Source of the DNA: Saccharothrix sp. ALI-22-I
GTDB lineage: Bacteria > Actinomycetota > Actinomycetes > Mycobacteriales > Pseudonocardiaceae
Reading direction: 5' to 3'
DNA: 64,000 bases
Assembly (NCBI RefSeq): GCF_001984175.1
Contig: NZ_MTQP01000064.1
Span: 248,001-312,000, forward strand
Below are positions 7,017-14,840 of the stretch, in pieces. The notes under the pieces were generated by a model. The model saw only the letters and a list, made by a program, of their open reading frames with translations. It made no database searches and was not told the origin of the DNA. The number at the start of each line of letters is the position of its first letter. Position 1 is the first letter of the stretch. The translations under genes were made by a program, and so were the position numbers.

Positions 7017-8297
7017 ATGACGGATCAGGACCTGGTGCGCGGTGCGCGGGAGCGGTTGACGGAGGTCGGGTTGGGGGTGGCGCGGACGCCGTTGAGCCTG
7101 TTGGGGTTGCCGTTGATCCCGCTGCAGCTCTACGCGTACCCGCTGATCCTGGTGACGATCGGCGTGCCGCTGCTGCTGCTGTTCACCGCACTGGGCCGCC
7201 GCTACACCGGCTACTTCCGCCGTTGGGCGGCGGGCGTGCTGGAGGTGGAGATCCCGTCGCCGTACCGGCTGCCCGCCAACCGCGGCCCGATGACCAGGGT
7301 CCGCACGGTGGCCACCGACCCGGCGACGTGGCGGGATCTGGCGTTCCTGCCGGTCAACGCGATCACCGGGGTGGTCTGCGGCGTGGTGCCGCTGGCGCTG
7401 TGGTTCAACGGCGTGTTCGGGTTCGTGGTGCCGCTGCTGTGGCTCAACAACGCGGAGAAGGTCGAGTACAACCTGGTCGACATCGACACGCCGGGCAACT
7501 TCGCACTCGCGCCGTTGATGGGCGTCGCCTACCTGCTGGTGGCCTGGTGGGCCACGCCGCGGATGACCCGGCTGCACGCCAGGGTCGTCAAGTGGCTACT
7601 CGCGCCGAGCGCCACCGCCGCGCTGACGGACCGGGTGCGGGTGCTGGCCGACTCACGGGCCGACACGGTCGACGCCCAAGCCGCCGAACTGCGCCGGATC
7701 GAACGGGACCTGCACGACGGCGCGCAGGCCCGGCTGGTCGCGTTGGGCATGAACCTCGGCATGGCCGAGGAGCTGCTGGCCCAAGACCCGCAGGCGGCAC
7801 AGGAGCTGCTGGCCGAGGCACGCCAGTCGTCCACCCAGGCGTTGGCCGAACTGCGGAACCTGGTGCGCGGCATCCACCCGCCGGTGCTGGCGGACCGAGG
7901 CCTGGACGGCGCGCTGCGCGCGTTGGCGCTGGCGCACCCGCTACCGGTGGAGGTGGACCTGGAGCTGGCCGGGCGACCTCAGGCGCCGGTCGAGTCGGCC
8001 GCCTACTTCGCGGTGGCCGAGACGCTGACGAACGTGGCCAAGCACAGCGGCGCGACCGGCGCGTGGGTACGGGTGCGGCACGAGAACGACAGGCTCTCGC
8101 TGATGATCGGCGACGACGGGCACGGTGGCGCGGTGGCGTCCGAAGGTGGCGGGTTGCGCGGAATCGAGCGCCGGCTGGCCGCGTTCGACGGCACACTCGT
8201 GATCGCGAGCCCGGTGGGCGGGCCGACCATCGTGACCATGGAGCTGCCGTGCGAGTTGTCCTCGGTGAAGACCTCGTCCTCCTCCGGGACGGCCTGA
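7017..8297 (+). CDS. membrane sensor histidine kinase (LiaS/NarX class, HisKA_3)
   Basis: 426 residues. The first half has several hydrophobic segments (about residues 25-60, 105-145 and 165-182) resembling the actinobacterial two-component sensor domain. The H-box is ERDLHDGAQARLVAL with the phospho-acceptor His, and the HATPase_c part shows NVAKHSGA, GDDGHG and GGGLRGI. It phosphorylates the response regulator encoded directly behind it with a 49-base overlap. ATG 7017 is chosen because it follows the repeat array; the reading frame is open further upstream but would run through the array and into pqqB. The stimulus is not evident; PQQ or cell-envelope stress are only guesses from position. 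Confidence 0.88.
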   Translation: MTDQDLVRGARERLTEVGLGVARTPLSLLGLPLIPLQLYAYPLILVTIGVPLLLLFTALGRRYTGYFRRWAAGVLEVEIPSPYRLPANRGPMTRVRTVATDPATWRDLAFLPVNAITGVVCGVVPLALWFNGVFGFVVPLLWLNNAEKVEYNLVDIDTPGNFALAPLMGVAYLLVAWWATPRMTRLHARVVKWLLAPSATAALTDRVRVLADSRADTVDAQAAELRRIERDLHDGAQARLVALGMNLGMAEELLAQDPQAAQELLAEARQSSTQALAELRNLVRGIHPPVLADRGLDGALRALALAHPLPVEVDLELAGRPQAPVESAAYFAVAETLTNVAKHSGATGAWVRVRHENDRLSLMIGDDGHGGAVASEGGGLRGIERRLAAFDGTLVIASPVGGPTIVTMELPCELSSVKTSSSSGTA

Positions 8298-8896
8298 TCC
8301 GGCTGCTCCAGGCCTACGACTTCGACGTGGTGGAGGCGGTCGACTCCGGTCCCGCCCTGCTCAAGGCCCTCGTCGACCACCGCCCGGACGTGGCGGTGGT
8401 CGACGTGCGCCTGCCGCCGACGTTCACCGACGAAGGGCTGCGGGCCGCCATCGAGGCCCGCAAGCGGGTGCCCGGTCTGCCGATCCTGGTGTTGTCGCAG
8501 TACGTGGAGCAGCTGTACGCGCGGGAACTGCTGTCCGACCGGGGCGGCGCGGTCGGCTACCTGCTGAAAGACCGGGTCTCCGACATCAAGCAGTTCGTCG
8601 GCGCCATTCGCCGGGTCGCGTCCGGTGGCACCGCGATGGACCCCGAGGTCATCACCCAACTCCTCGCGCGCGGCGCGCGGGACCAGCCGCTGACCACGTT
8701 GACGCCGCGTGAGCGGGAAGTGCTCTCGCTGATGGCGGAGGGCCGTTCGAACGGCGCGATCGCCGGGCGGCTGTTCGTCACGGAGAAAGCCGTCGGCAAA
8801 CACATCGCGAACATCTTCGGCAAGTTGGGCCTGCCGTTGTCCGAGGACGACAACCGGCGGGTGCTCGCCGTGCTCGCCTATTTGGATCGCGTGTAG
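8249..8896 (+). CDS. NarL/FixJ-family response regulator
   Basis: 215 residues beginning at a GTG inside the kinase gene (V-R-V-V-L-G-E-D). Receiver domain: acidic pocket E-D near residue 8, phospho-acceptor Asp in VAVVDVRLPP, and Lys in YLLKDRV. LuxR-type helix-turn-helix at the C-terminus: LTPREREVLSLMAEGRSN and EKAVGKHIANIFGKLGL. It pairs with the preceding kinase. Target promoters are not visible. Confidence 0.9.
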   Translation: MRVVLGEDLVLLRDGLIRLLQAYDFDVVEAVDSGPALLKALVDHRPDVAVVDVRLPPTFTDEGLRAAIEARKRVPGLPILVLSQYVEQLYARELLSDRGGAVGYLLKDRVSDIKQFVGAIRRVASGGTAMDPEVITQLLARGARDQPLTTLTPREREVLSLMAEGRSNGAIAGRLFVTEKAVGKHIANIFGKLGLPLSEDDNRRVLAVLAYLDRV

Positions 8897-8950
8897 TCGT
8901 TTGTCCGGCTACGTACCATCGTGCTTTCGCGGAGGCCTGGGGGTACGCGC

Positions 8951-10585
8951 ATGGGTACGACGGCGGAGTTGGCCGACGAACTGCTCGACCTGATGAGCTC
9001 GCAGGCGCCGTTGGGCGCGACGGTGTTCGGCCTGCCCGGTTATGACCACCTGCTCGCCGATCACCGAGCGGAGTCCGAGGAATCGGCGCGGGCGCACGCG
9101 GTGGACATCGCCGACCGGGCGCGCGCTCTGCCCGCGGACGACGACCGGGTGACCCGTAGGGTGATCATCCAGCAGGCCGAGGCGATCGTGGACCAGATCG
9201 ACGCGCGCGGCGTCGAGTACACGATCACCGACTCGTTCTTCGCGCCGGCGGGCGAGGTGCTGTTCGTCATGCCGATGATCGTGCTGTCCGGGCCGGAGTC
9301 CGAGCGGGCGTACCTGGACCGGCTCGCCGCGATCCCCGACTTCCTGCGCCGGGTCGCCGAACGGCAGCTCGCGGGCGCGGCCTCGGGCCGCACGCCGGTG
9401 CGGCACCTGGTCCAGGCGGCCGTGGCGCACATCGACCGGTACCTGGCGGCGGCGGAGGACACGCTGGCCCGTCCCGCGGGCGGCGAGGAGTTCACCGCCG
9501 CACGGGAGCGGCTGCTGGCCGACGTGGTGCGGCCGGCGTTCGTCGCCTACCGGGACGTGATCGCGGGCATCGAGGGCCGGTCGGCCGACCAGCCGGGCCT
9601 GAGTTGGCTGCCGGACGGCGACGCGATGTACGCGGCGCTGGTGCGCGCCCGGACGACGACCGACCGCACGCCCGAGGAGCTGCACCGGACCGGCCTGGAC
9701 CTGATCGCCGGGCTGGCCCGCGAGTACGCCGAGCTGGGCGAGCGGGTGTTCGGCACGTCCGACGTGGCGACGATCTTCGAACGGATGCGCACCGACCGGG
9801 CGATGCGCTGGAACAGCGGGGATGAGCTGATCACCGCCGCGCGCGAGGCCGTGACCAGGGCGGAGGAGGCCGCGCCGCGCTGGTTCGGCCGGCTGTCGGA
9901 GCAGCGCTGCCAGGTGGAGCCGGTGCCCGCGGCCGACGCGCCGGGCTCGCCGATCGGGTACTACTCGCCGCCGTCGCTGGACGGGCTGCGGCCCGGCACC
10001 TACTACGCGAACACCCACCGGGTGCGGGAGCGGTTCCGGTACCAGGCGGAGGCGACCGCGTTCCACGAGGCCGTGCCGGGACACCACTTCCAGATCTCGC
10101 TGGCCCAGCGGCTGACCGACCTGCCGCTGCTGCGCCGGATCGCCCAGGTGACCGCGTACCTGGAGGGCTGGGGTCTCTACACCGAGCGGCTGGCCGACGA
10201 GATGGGCCTGTACTCGGGCGACGTGGCGCGGCTCGGGATGCTGGCGTTGGACTCGATGCGCGCCGGGCGGCTCGTGGTGGACACCGGGCTGCACGCGCAC
10301 GGGTGGAGCCGCGCGCGGGCGGTCGAGTACCTGCGCGCGAACACGCCGCTGGCGTTGGTGGAGATCGAGAGCGAGGTCGACCGGTACATCGCCACGCCCG
10401 GACAGGCGCTGGCGTACATGGTGGGCCGGCTGGAGATCCAGCGGATCCGGGCGGCGGCCGAGGAGGCGTTGGGCGACCGCTTCGACATCCGCGCGTTCCA
10501 CGACGTGGTGTTGGGCGGCGGGCCGCTGCCGTTGGCCGTGCTGGCCGACGTCGTCGCGGAATGGGTGCGCACGCACAACCCGTGA
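8951..10585 (+). CDS. DUF885 family putative zinc metallopeptidase
   Basis: 544 residues from ATG 8951 (a GTG 30 bases upstream is possible). DUF885 proteins are gluzincin-like peptidases; the H-E-x-x-x-G-H-H version of the zinc motif is in TAFHEAVPGHHFQ near residue 375, followed by E-G-W-G-L-Y-x-E-R-L, which supplies the third ligand. No signal peptide is seen, so it is probably cytoplasmic. Substrate unknown. A perfect GC palindrome right after the stop suggests a single-gene transcript. Confidence 0.82.
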   Translation: MGTTAELADELLDLMSSQAPLGATVFGLPGYDHLLADHRAESEESARAHAVDIADRARALPADDDRVTRRVIIQQAEAIVDQIDARGVEYTITDSFFAPAGEVLFVMPMIVLSGPESERAYLDRLAAIPDFLRRVAERQLAGAASGRTPVRHLVQAAVAHIDRYLAAAEDTLARPAGGEEFTAARERLLADVVRPAFVAYRDVIAGIEGRSADQPGLSWLPDGDAMYAALVRARTTTDRTPEELHRTGLDLIAGLAREYAELGERVFGTSDVATIFERMRTDRAMRWNSGDELITAAREAVTRAEEAAPRWFGRLSEQRCQVEPVPAADAPGSPIGYYSPPSLDGLRPGTYYANTHRVRERFRYQAEATAFHEAVPGHHFQISLAQRLTDLPLLRRIAQVTAYLEGWGLYTERLADEMGLYSGDVARLGMLALDSMRAGRLVVDTGLHAHGWSRARAVEYLRANTPLALVEIESEVDRYIATPGQALAYMVGRLEIQRIRAAAEEALGDRFDIRAFHDVVLGGGPLPLAVLADVVAEWVRTHNP

Positions 10586-10596
10586 GCCACGCGAGA

Positions 10597-10610
10597 CGCC
10601 CGATCGGGCG
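10597..10610. terminator. palindromic hairpin after the DUF885 gene
   Basis: CGCCCGATCGGGCG is a perfect 14-base palindrome 11 bases after the stop. A hairpin would have a tight GATC turn. It may terminate from the left and also close the minus-strand tRNA-like transcript. Confidence 0.45.
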
Positions 10611-10693
10611 CGGCACTGCGTAACGGGTGACGGGCACGGTGCACGCGTTCGTGATCACCCAGCAGATGGGTGAAGCCAATGCGGCACCGAACG

Positions 10694-10767
10694 TGCCCCC
10701 GACGGGATTCGAACCCGTACTGTGACTCTTTTAAGGAGCCTGCCTCTACCGGTTGGGCTACGGGGGC
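10694..10767 (-). tRNA. tRNA-like gene, complete class I cloverleaf, predicted anticodon UAA
   Basis: Acceptor stem GCCCCCG/CGGGGGC (7 bp), D-arm GCC/GGC with a GG-containing loop, anticodon stem GGCTC/GAGTC (one G-T pair) with loop CTTAAAA, five-base variable loop ACAGT, T-arm ACGGG/CCCGT with loop TTCGAAT, discriminator A; CCA not encoded. The loop places UAA in the anticodon, which reads the Leu codon UUA. Leucine tRNAs should have a long variable arm, and this one does not. Acceptor and T-arm resemble actinobacterial tRNA-Lys. It could be a functional oddity, a mobile-element tRNA or a decayed tRNA-Lys at an integration site. The identity is therefore left open. Confidence 0.7.
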
Positions 10768-10854
10768 AGCGGGGAGCCTAAGCCGTTACCTAGCGTTCGT
10801 GGGGCCGGTTCAGAAGAAGTCCCCCGCACGGCTCAATGCGATCCGCTATTGCGC

Positions 10855-11925
10855 TCATTCGGGTAATGGACCCAGCGCGCTCAGCCCGAGTACAACTTCG
10901 TGATAAGCGTCACAGCCGAGTGCTCGTTCGACCAGCTCATCCCGCAATGCTGCGGTGAAGCCGATACCAAAACCCATTGCTGTAGCTACCAAATAAGCCG
11001 TTTGGGAGAGATGCCCTACATCCATTTGCACAACACGGTAGGCACGTGACGTGTCGTAACGCCATCTAGTCCGTTCGAGTACTCCTGTGTACGCGAGGAC
11101 CAACGGCGCCTGCCCGACCCAGTCCTGGTCACCGGCCGCCGCGGCCATCTCGTCCGGCCCCCACGCCACCCCGATGGGCTCCAGCGCGTGCGCGAGCCCG
11201 TCGTAGTGGTACCAACCCGGCTCCAACGCCTCGACGCCCCGAACGTGCGCGTACACCTCGACCGGGTGCCGCCCGCCGCCGGACGGGCTGGTCTTGAACA
11301 CCGTCCCCGACCGCCCGATCCGCGACCGCACCGGCGACGGCCCCGCCAACACCCCCAGCAGTTCGGACACCCGCGTCAACGACAGGGCCGACGCACCGAA
11401 CTCACGGGTGGTGCGGCGGGCCAGCAGCACGTCGAGCAGGCCCGCCGAGGCCCATTTCGGCGAGCCCTCCAGCGGGGGCAGCAGCACCGCGGTGCGGCCG
11501 AGGCTGCGGAACGGCGCGGGCGGCGGTGCGGCGGCGAGCTTGGCGTCGAGCACCGCGTCGTGCTCCTCGGAGCCCTGGAACGACGCGTCGGCGAGCGTGC
11601 GGCTGGCGAAGTGGAAGTGCCGGGCGGACGGGCCCCACGCCCTCCAGCCGGCCAGCAGGCGGCGTTCCTCGTCGTGCCGGGGCGAGCCCTCGACGATCAG
11701 CACACCGGCTTCGATCAGCTCGTCCAGCACCTTGCGCAGCGCCACCCGGTCGGCCTCGCCGAGCGGCGCGAGCAGCGCCTCGACATCGGTGAACTCGGTG
11801 AACTTGCGGCACAGCAGCTCGGCGGTCTCGCTGATGGCGAACTGCCGGTGGTGGAGGTAGTCGTCCCAGACCACGGCGCCGTCCTGGTAGAACAGCGTCG
11901 CGTGCTCAGCGACCTTTGCCCGCAC
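10855..11925 (-). CDS. SagB-type FMN-dependent peptide dehydrogenase with N-terminal RRE-like domain
   Basis: 356 residues. SagB enzymes are nitroreductase-fold flavoproteins that oxidise azolines to azoles in ribosomal peptides. Residues 1-90 look like a PqqD-like peptide-recognition domain (WDDYLHHRQFAISETAELL, then a helical D-E-L-I-E-A-G-V-L-I end). The dehydrogenase part has LLARRTTREFG, the SPSGGGRHPVEVYAHV segment (SAGGLYPLE type in the family) and PGWYHYDGLAHALEPI. GTG 11925 is chosen for AAGGAG seven bases upstream; it overlaps the ATP-grasp gene by 20 bases. The last 240 bases have markedly lower GC than the rest, and the fourth codon before the stop is TTA, a rare codon in actinomycetes. 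No YcaO cyclodehydratase is nearby, so its exact substrate is open. Confidence 0.8.
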   Translation of the reverse strand: MRAKVAEHATLFYQDGAVVWDDYLHHRQFAISETAELLCRKFTEFTDVEALLAPLGEADRVALRKVLDELIEAGVLIVEGSPRHDEERRLLAGWRAWGPSARHFHFASRTLADASFQGSEEHDAVLDAKLAAAPPPAPFRSLGRTAVLLPPLEGSPKWASAGLLDVLLARRTTREFGASALSLTRVSELLGVLAGPSPVRSRIGRSGTVFKTSPSGGGRHPVEVYAHVRGVEALEPGWYHYDGLAHALEPIGVAWGPDEMAAAAGDQDWVGQAPLVLAYTGVLERTRWRYDTSRAYRVVQMDVGHLSQTAYLVATAMGFGIGFTAALRDELVERALGCDAYHEVVLGLSALGPLPE

Positions 11926-13024
11926 CCATGAGCTCCTTGAAGCGCGCCGCCACCCACTCGTGCACGGCCTCCGACACCCGCGCGTCCCCCGCCCGGTGCT
12001 CGAACCACCGCCAGTCGCAGTTGACGTTGACCTCCAGGAACACGTGGTCACCGCCCGAGACCAGCAGGTCGAACGCGGCCACCTGGAGCCGCCAGTGCCG
12101 GGCCAGCGCGAGCAGCCGGTCGCTGAGCCCACTCGGCACGTCGACGGGCGTGACGCGGACCGCCTCGGGGTCCACCCACAGCTGCGCCGGGTCCAGCTTG
12201 TCCACCTGGAAGGCCATGCACCGCTCGCCCACCACGAACACGCGCAGCTCGGTGTCCGACGGCACGTACTCCTGCACGATCACCGGCGCGGACTCGGGCA
12301 CGTCACCGGACCGGCTGGTCTCCAGCGGGCGCGGGAACAGGCCGTGCTGCATGCCGGGGCGCGGTTCCAGCAGGTGCCGGCCGGAGGTCTTGACGATGCA
12401 CTGCCCGCCGCCGGGCCGGGTGCGGCCGGGTCGGGTGGTGACCGTGGTGCGCGGCACGCGCAGGCCGAACGCGGAGGCGTCCGCGAGCTGCGTGAGCCGG
12501 TTGAGGTGGGAGGTGTTGCGGCTGGGGTTGACGTGCGCCCAGTCTCCCCGGCTGGACAGCCAGTCGGCGACCGCGCCCCACTGGTCCACGGCGTACGCGC
12601 CGGCCAGCGTGCCGGGCTCGACGGGCAGCGAGGACAGCTCGAAGTGCCTGCGCCACACCAGCACCGGGCGCAGCAGCCAGCGGTCGAGCTCCAGCAGCGG
12701 CTGGTCGGTGTAGACGGTGAGCGGCAGGTCCACGGAGCGGTCGGCGTCGATGCGGGCCATCCGGATACCGCGTTCGGCCAGCGCGATGGAGAGCTCGTTC
12801 ATCTCCATGTCGGCGGCGCGGGCGAGGACCAGCACGCAGGGCACCGGGCTGCCGTCGCCCTCGTCGACCATGCCGAGGCGGTGCACCTGCTCCTGGAAGT
12901 CCAGGCACTTGGGTTGCGACCGGAACAGGTAGTCCTGGCCTTGGAGCAACAGCGGGGTGGGTTTCGCCGGTCTGGCGGCCTCGGGTGGGGGGACGACTTC
13001 GCTCCCCCACCCGGAGACGGTCAT
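11906..13024 (-). CDS. ATP-grasp peptide ligase (RimK/MvdD/TgmB-like RiPP maturase)
   Basis: 372 residues. ATP-grasp ligases of this type form amide or ester bonds on ribosomal peptides (microviridin-like graspetides) or add amino acids. Seen: an N-terminal pre-ATP-grasp region with a W-R-R-H segment (RPVLVWRRHFELSSLP), then VNPSRNTSHLNRLTQLADA, the ATP-lysine strand GQCIVKTSG, hinge VIVQEYVPSDTELRVFVVG, and the metal-binding E-x-N of VFLEVNVNCDWRWFE near residue 331. It starts three bases after the stop of a 40-codon peptide gene and overlaps the SagB gene, so the three form one operon. I would place it nearest the maturase group with MvdD and TgmB, but the partner SagB is not the usual companion of those enzymes. 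Confidence 0.8.
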   Translation of the reverse strand: MTVSGWGSEVVPPPEAARPAKPTPLLLQGQDYLFRSQPKCLDFQEQVHRLGMVDEGDGSPVPCVLVLARAADMEMNELSIALAERGIRMARIDADRSVDLPLTVYTDQPLLELDRWLLRPVLVWRRHFELSSLPVEPGTLAGAYAVDQWGAVADWLSSRGDWAHVNPSRNTSHLNRLTQLADASAFGLRVPRTTVTTRPGRTRPGGGQCIVKTSGRHLLEPRPGMQHGLFPRPLETSRSGDVPESAPVIVQEYVPSDTELRVFVVGERCMAFQVDKLDPAQLWVDPEAVRVTPVDVPSGLSDRLLALARHWRLQVAAFDLLVSGGDHVFLEVNVNCDWRWFEHRAGDARVSEAVHEWVAARFKELMGAGKGR

Positions 13025-13027
13025 GAC

Positions 13028-13150
13028 TCAGTCGTCTTTCTTGCTGCAAAAACGCTTTTCGGCGGTGGCGTACTCCGCGGAGTACTCCGCCAGTGCGCGA
13101 TCCTCGATCTCACCGCGGCGAAGCTGTGCGGCCAGCTCCTCAAGAGACAT
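13028..13150 (-). CDS. 40-residue peptide, candidate RiPP precursor
   Basis: A short gene with a good ribosome site (GAGAGAGG eight bases before ATG) at the head of the ATP-grasp/SagB operon. The peptide begins M-S-L-E-E-L-A-A-Q-L-R-R-G-E and ends K-R-F-C-S-K-K-D-D. The first 33 residues are Glu/Ala/Leu-rich and should form an amphipathic helix, like a leader. The last seven hold the only Cys, a Ser, two Lys and two Asp, all suited to azoline/azole formation or side-chain amide links. No Gly-Gly or other cleavage site is obvious and no transporter or protease gene follows. I recognise no named precursor family. It could also be a small accessory protein of the two enzymes. Confidence 0.65.
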   Translation of the reverse strand: MSLEELAAQLRRGEIEDRALAEYSAEYATAEKRFCSKKDD

Positions 13151-13193
13151 CGCGGTCACCTCTCTCCCCACTGATGCATCACACATTCAGGCG

Positions 13194-13235
13194 ATACACC
13201 AGCTGTATTCTCGGGTTCACGTTACGCAATGTCAA
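13194..13235 (-). promoter_or_regulatory. promoter with overlapping palindrome for the peptide/ATP-grasp/SagB operon
   Basis: On the minus strand, TTGACA (13235-13230) is followed after exactly 17 bases by GAGAAT (13212-13207), a vegetative-type -35/-10 pair with a perfect -35. An inverted repeat ATACA-n5-TGTAT (13194-13208) overlaps the -10 and predicted start of transcription, well placed for a repressor. A second palindrome TGATGCATCA sits at 13172-13181 in the 5' leader. No regulator gene is adjacent. Confidence 0.6.
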
Positions 13236-13290
13236 GGCAACAGGGTGCGCATTAGCCCATCTGGGGGCTCAAGTGAGAAGGCTGCGCCAG

Positions 13291-13339
13291 ACGGCCCTCT
13301 GACCGTCGCCACCGAACGGCGCAACGGGCAGAGGGCCGT
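13291..13339 (-). terminator. terminator hairpin behind ndh
   Basis: ACGGCCCTCTG pairs perfectly with CAGAGGGCCGT (11 bp) around a 27-base spacer that itself can pair partly. It starts five bases after the ndh stop codon on the minus strand and separates ndh from the peptide cassette promoter. Confidence 0.65.
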
Positions 13340-13344
13340 TGCGC

Positions 13345-14670
13345 TCAGCTCTTGGTGGCGCGGTCGAACTCGGCCTTCGGCTCGTGGATCTGGCCCAGGG
13401 CGACGACCTCGCGGCCGGAGAACAGCGCCTGCGTCCAGTCCACGAAAACGCGGAACTTGCGGTTCACGGTGGGCATGAACATGACGTGGTAGCTGCGGTG
13501 CATGAACCAGGCGACGACGCCCTTGAAGCGCAGGCCGAACACGTCCGCCACGCCCTTGTACAGGCCCAGGCCCGCGACCGAGCCCAGGTACTTGTGGAAG
13601 TAGTCCTTGGGCTGCTTGCCGCGCAGGCTGGCCACGATGTTCTTGGTCAGCAGCTTCGACTGGCGGATGGCGTGCTGCGCGTTGGGCACGCAGGTCGCCG
13701 TCGGGTCCTCCTCGGTGCGCGAGAGGTCCGGCACGGCCGAGCAGTCACCCGCCGCCCACACCCCGGGCAGGCCGACGACCTGCATGGCCGCCGTGCAGCG
13801 CACCCGGCCGCGCTCGTCGAGCGGCAGGTCGGTGTTGCGCAGCATCGGGTTGGCCTTCATGCCCGCGGTCCAGATGATGGTGTCCGAGTCGAACTCGGTG
13901 CCGTCGTCGAGGACGACGTGGCCGCCCTCCATGCTCTTGACGCGGGTGTCGAGGTAGCACTTGATGCCGCGCTTCTCCAGCTGCTCGACGGTGTAGACAC
14001 CGAGCCGCGCGCTCACCTCGGGCATGATCCGGCCGGTCGCCTCGACCAGGACCCAGTGCATGTCCTCCTGCTTGAGGCCTTCGTAGTAGCGCAGCGCGTA
14101 GCGGGCCATGTCCTCCAGCTCCGCCAGCGTCTCGATGCCCGCGAAGCCGCCGCCGATGACGACGAAGCTCAGCAGCCGCTTGCGCAGCTCGGCGTCCTTG
14201 GTGCTGGCGGCCTGGTCGAGCCGCGACAGCACGTGGTTGCGCAGGTAGATCGCCTCACCGATGGTCTTCATGCCGATGCCGACCTCGGGCAGGCCGGGGA
14301 TCGGCAGGGTGCGCGAGATGGCGCCCAGCGCGGAGACCAGCACGTCGTACTCGAACTCCTCGACGTGACCGTCGGCCAGCTCGACCGTGACGGCCTTGCG
14401 CGAGTGCTCGATCCGGGTGGCGCGGCCGGTGACGACGTGGCAGTGCTTGAGGACCTTGCGCAGCGGCACCACGACGTGGCGGGGCTCGATGGAGCCGGCC
14501 GCCGCCTCGGGGAGGAACGGCTGGTAGGTCATGTGCGGCTGGGGGTCGATCACCGTGACGGACGCCTCGCCGGAACGCAGCTTCTTCTGCAATCCCAGCG
14601 CGGTGTACATGCCGACGTACCCACCGCCGACGATTACGATCCGTGTGGGTTGCGACTTCACAGCAGCCAT
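13345..14670 (-). CDS. ndh: type II NADH:quinone oxidoreductase (NDH-2)
   Basis: 441 residues. Single-subunit, non-proton-pumping flavoenzyme that passes electrons from NADH to menaquinone at the inner face of the membrane. FAD-binding GGGYVGMYTA near residue 15, NADH-binding VVIGGGFAGIETLAEL near residue 170, and the second FAD motif VWAAGDCSAVPD. The C-terminal part (LFSGREVVALGQIHEP) is the membrane-associating end seen in actinobacterial Ndh. ATG 14670 matches family N-termini; longer forms are unlikely. Monocistronic, ended by a hairpin. Confidence 0.93.
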   Translation of the reverse strand: MAAVKSQPTRIVIVGGGYVGMYTALGLQKKLRSGEASVTVIDPQPHMTYQPFLPEAAAGSIEPRHVVVPLRKVLKHCHVVTGRATRIEHSRKAVTVELADGHVEEFEYDVLVSALGAISRTLPIPGLPEVGIGMKTIGEAIYLRNHVLSRLDQAASTKDAELRKRLLSFVVIGGGFAGIETLAELEDMARYALRYYEGLKQEDMHWVLVEATGRIMPEVSARLGVYTVEQLEKRGIKCYLDTRVKSMEGGHVVLDDGTEFDSDTIIWTAGMKANPMLRNTDLPLDERGRVRCTAAMQVVGLPGVWAAGDCSAVPDLSRTEEDPTATCVPNAQHAIRQSKLLTKNIVASLRGKQPKDYFHKYLGSVAGLGLYKGVADVFGLRFKGVVAWFMHRSYHVMFMPTVNRKFRVFVDWTQALFSGREVVALGQIHEPKAEFDRATKS

Positions 14671-14840
14671 ACACCTATGGTCGCACCGCGTAGGGCATTC
14701 CTGCGCATCGACGAGGCCCGTTGTGACCACAGTCGCCGGGTGATGACGGACACGCCGCCGCTGACCAGCACATCGGCGTGAACGTGCTGAGAGGAACGAT
14801 CCAGACGGTCAGCCGAGGCTGAGTCCGGAGAGGTGGTTCC

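Noticed and set aside
10694..10767. Simple annotation as tRNA-Leu (bldA)
   Set aside because: Anticodon fits, but the class I variable loop does not; left as a tRNA-like gene of open identity.
13028..13150. Peptide as a second PqqA
   Set aside because: It has E-Y pairs but not the E-x3-Y spacing or W-x-x-P-x-F of PqqA, and it is linked to different enzymes.
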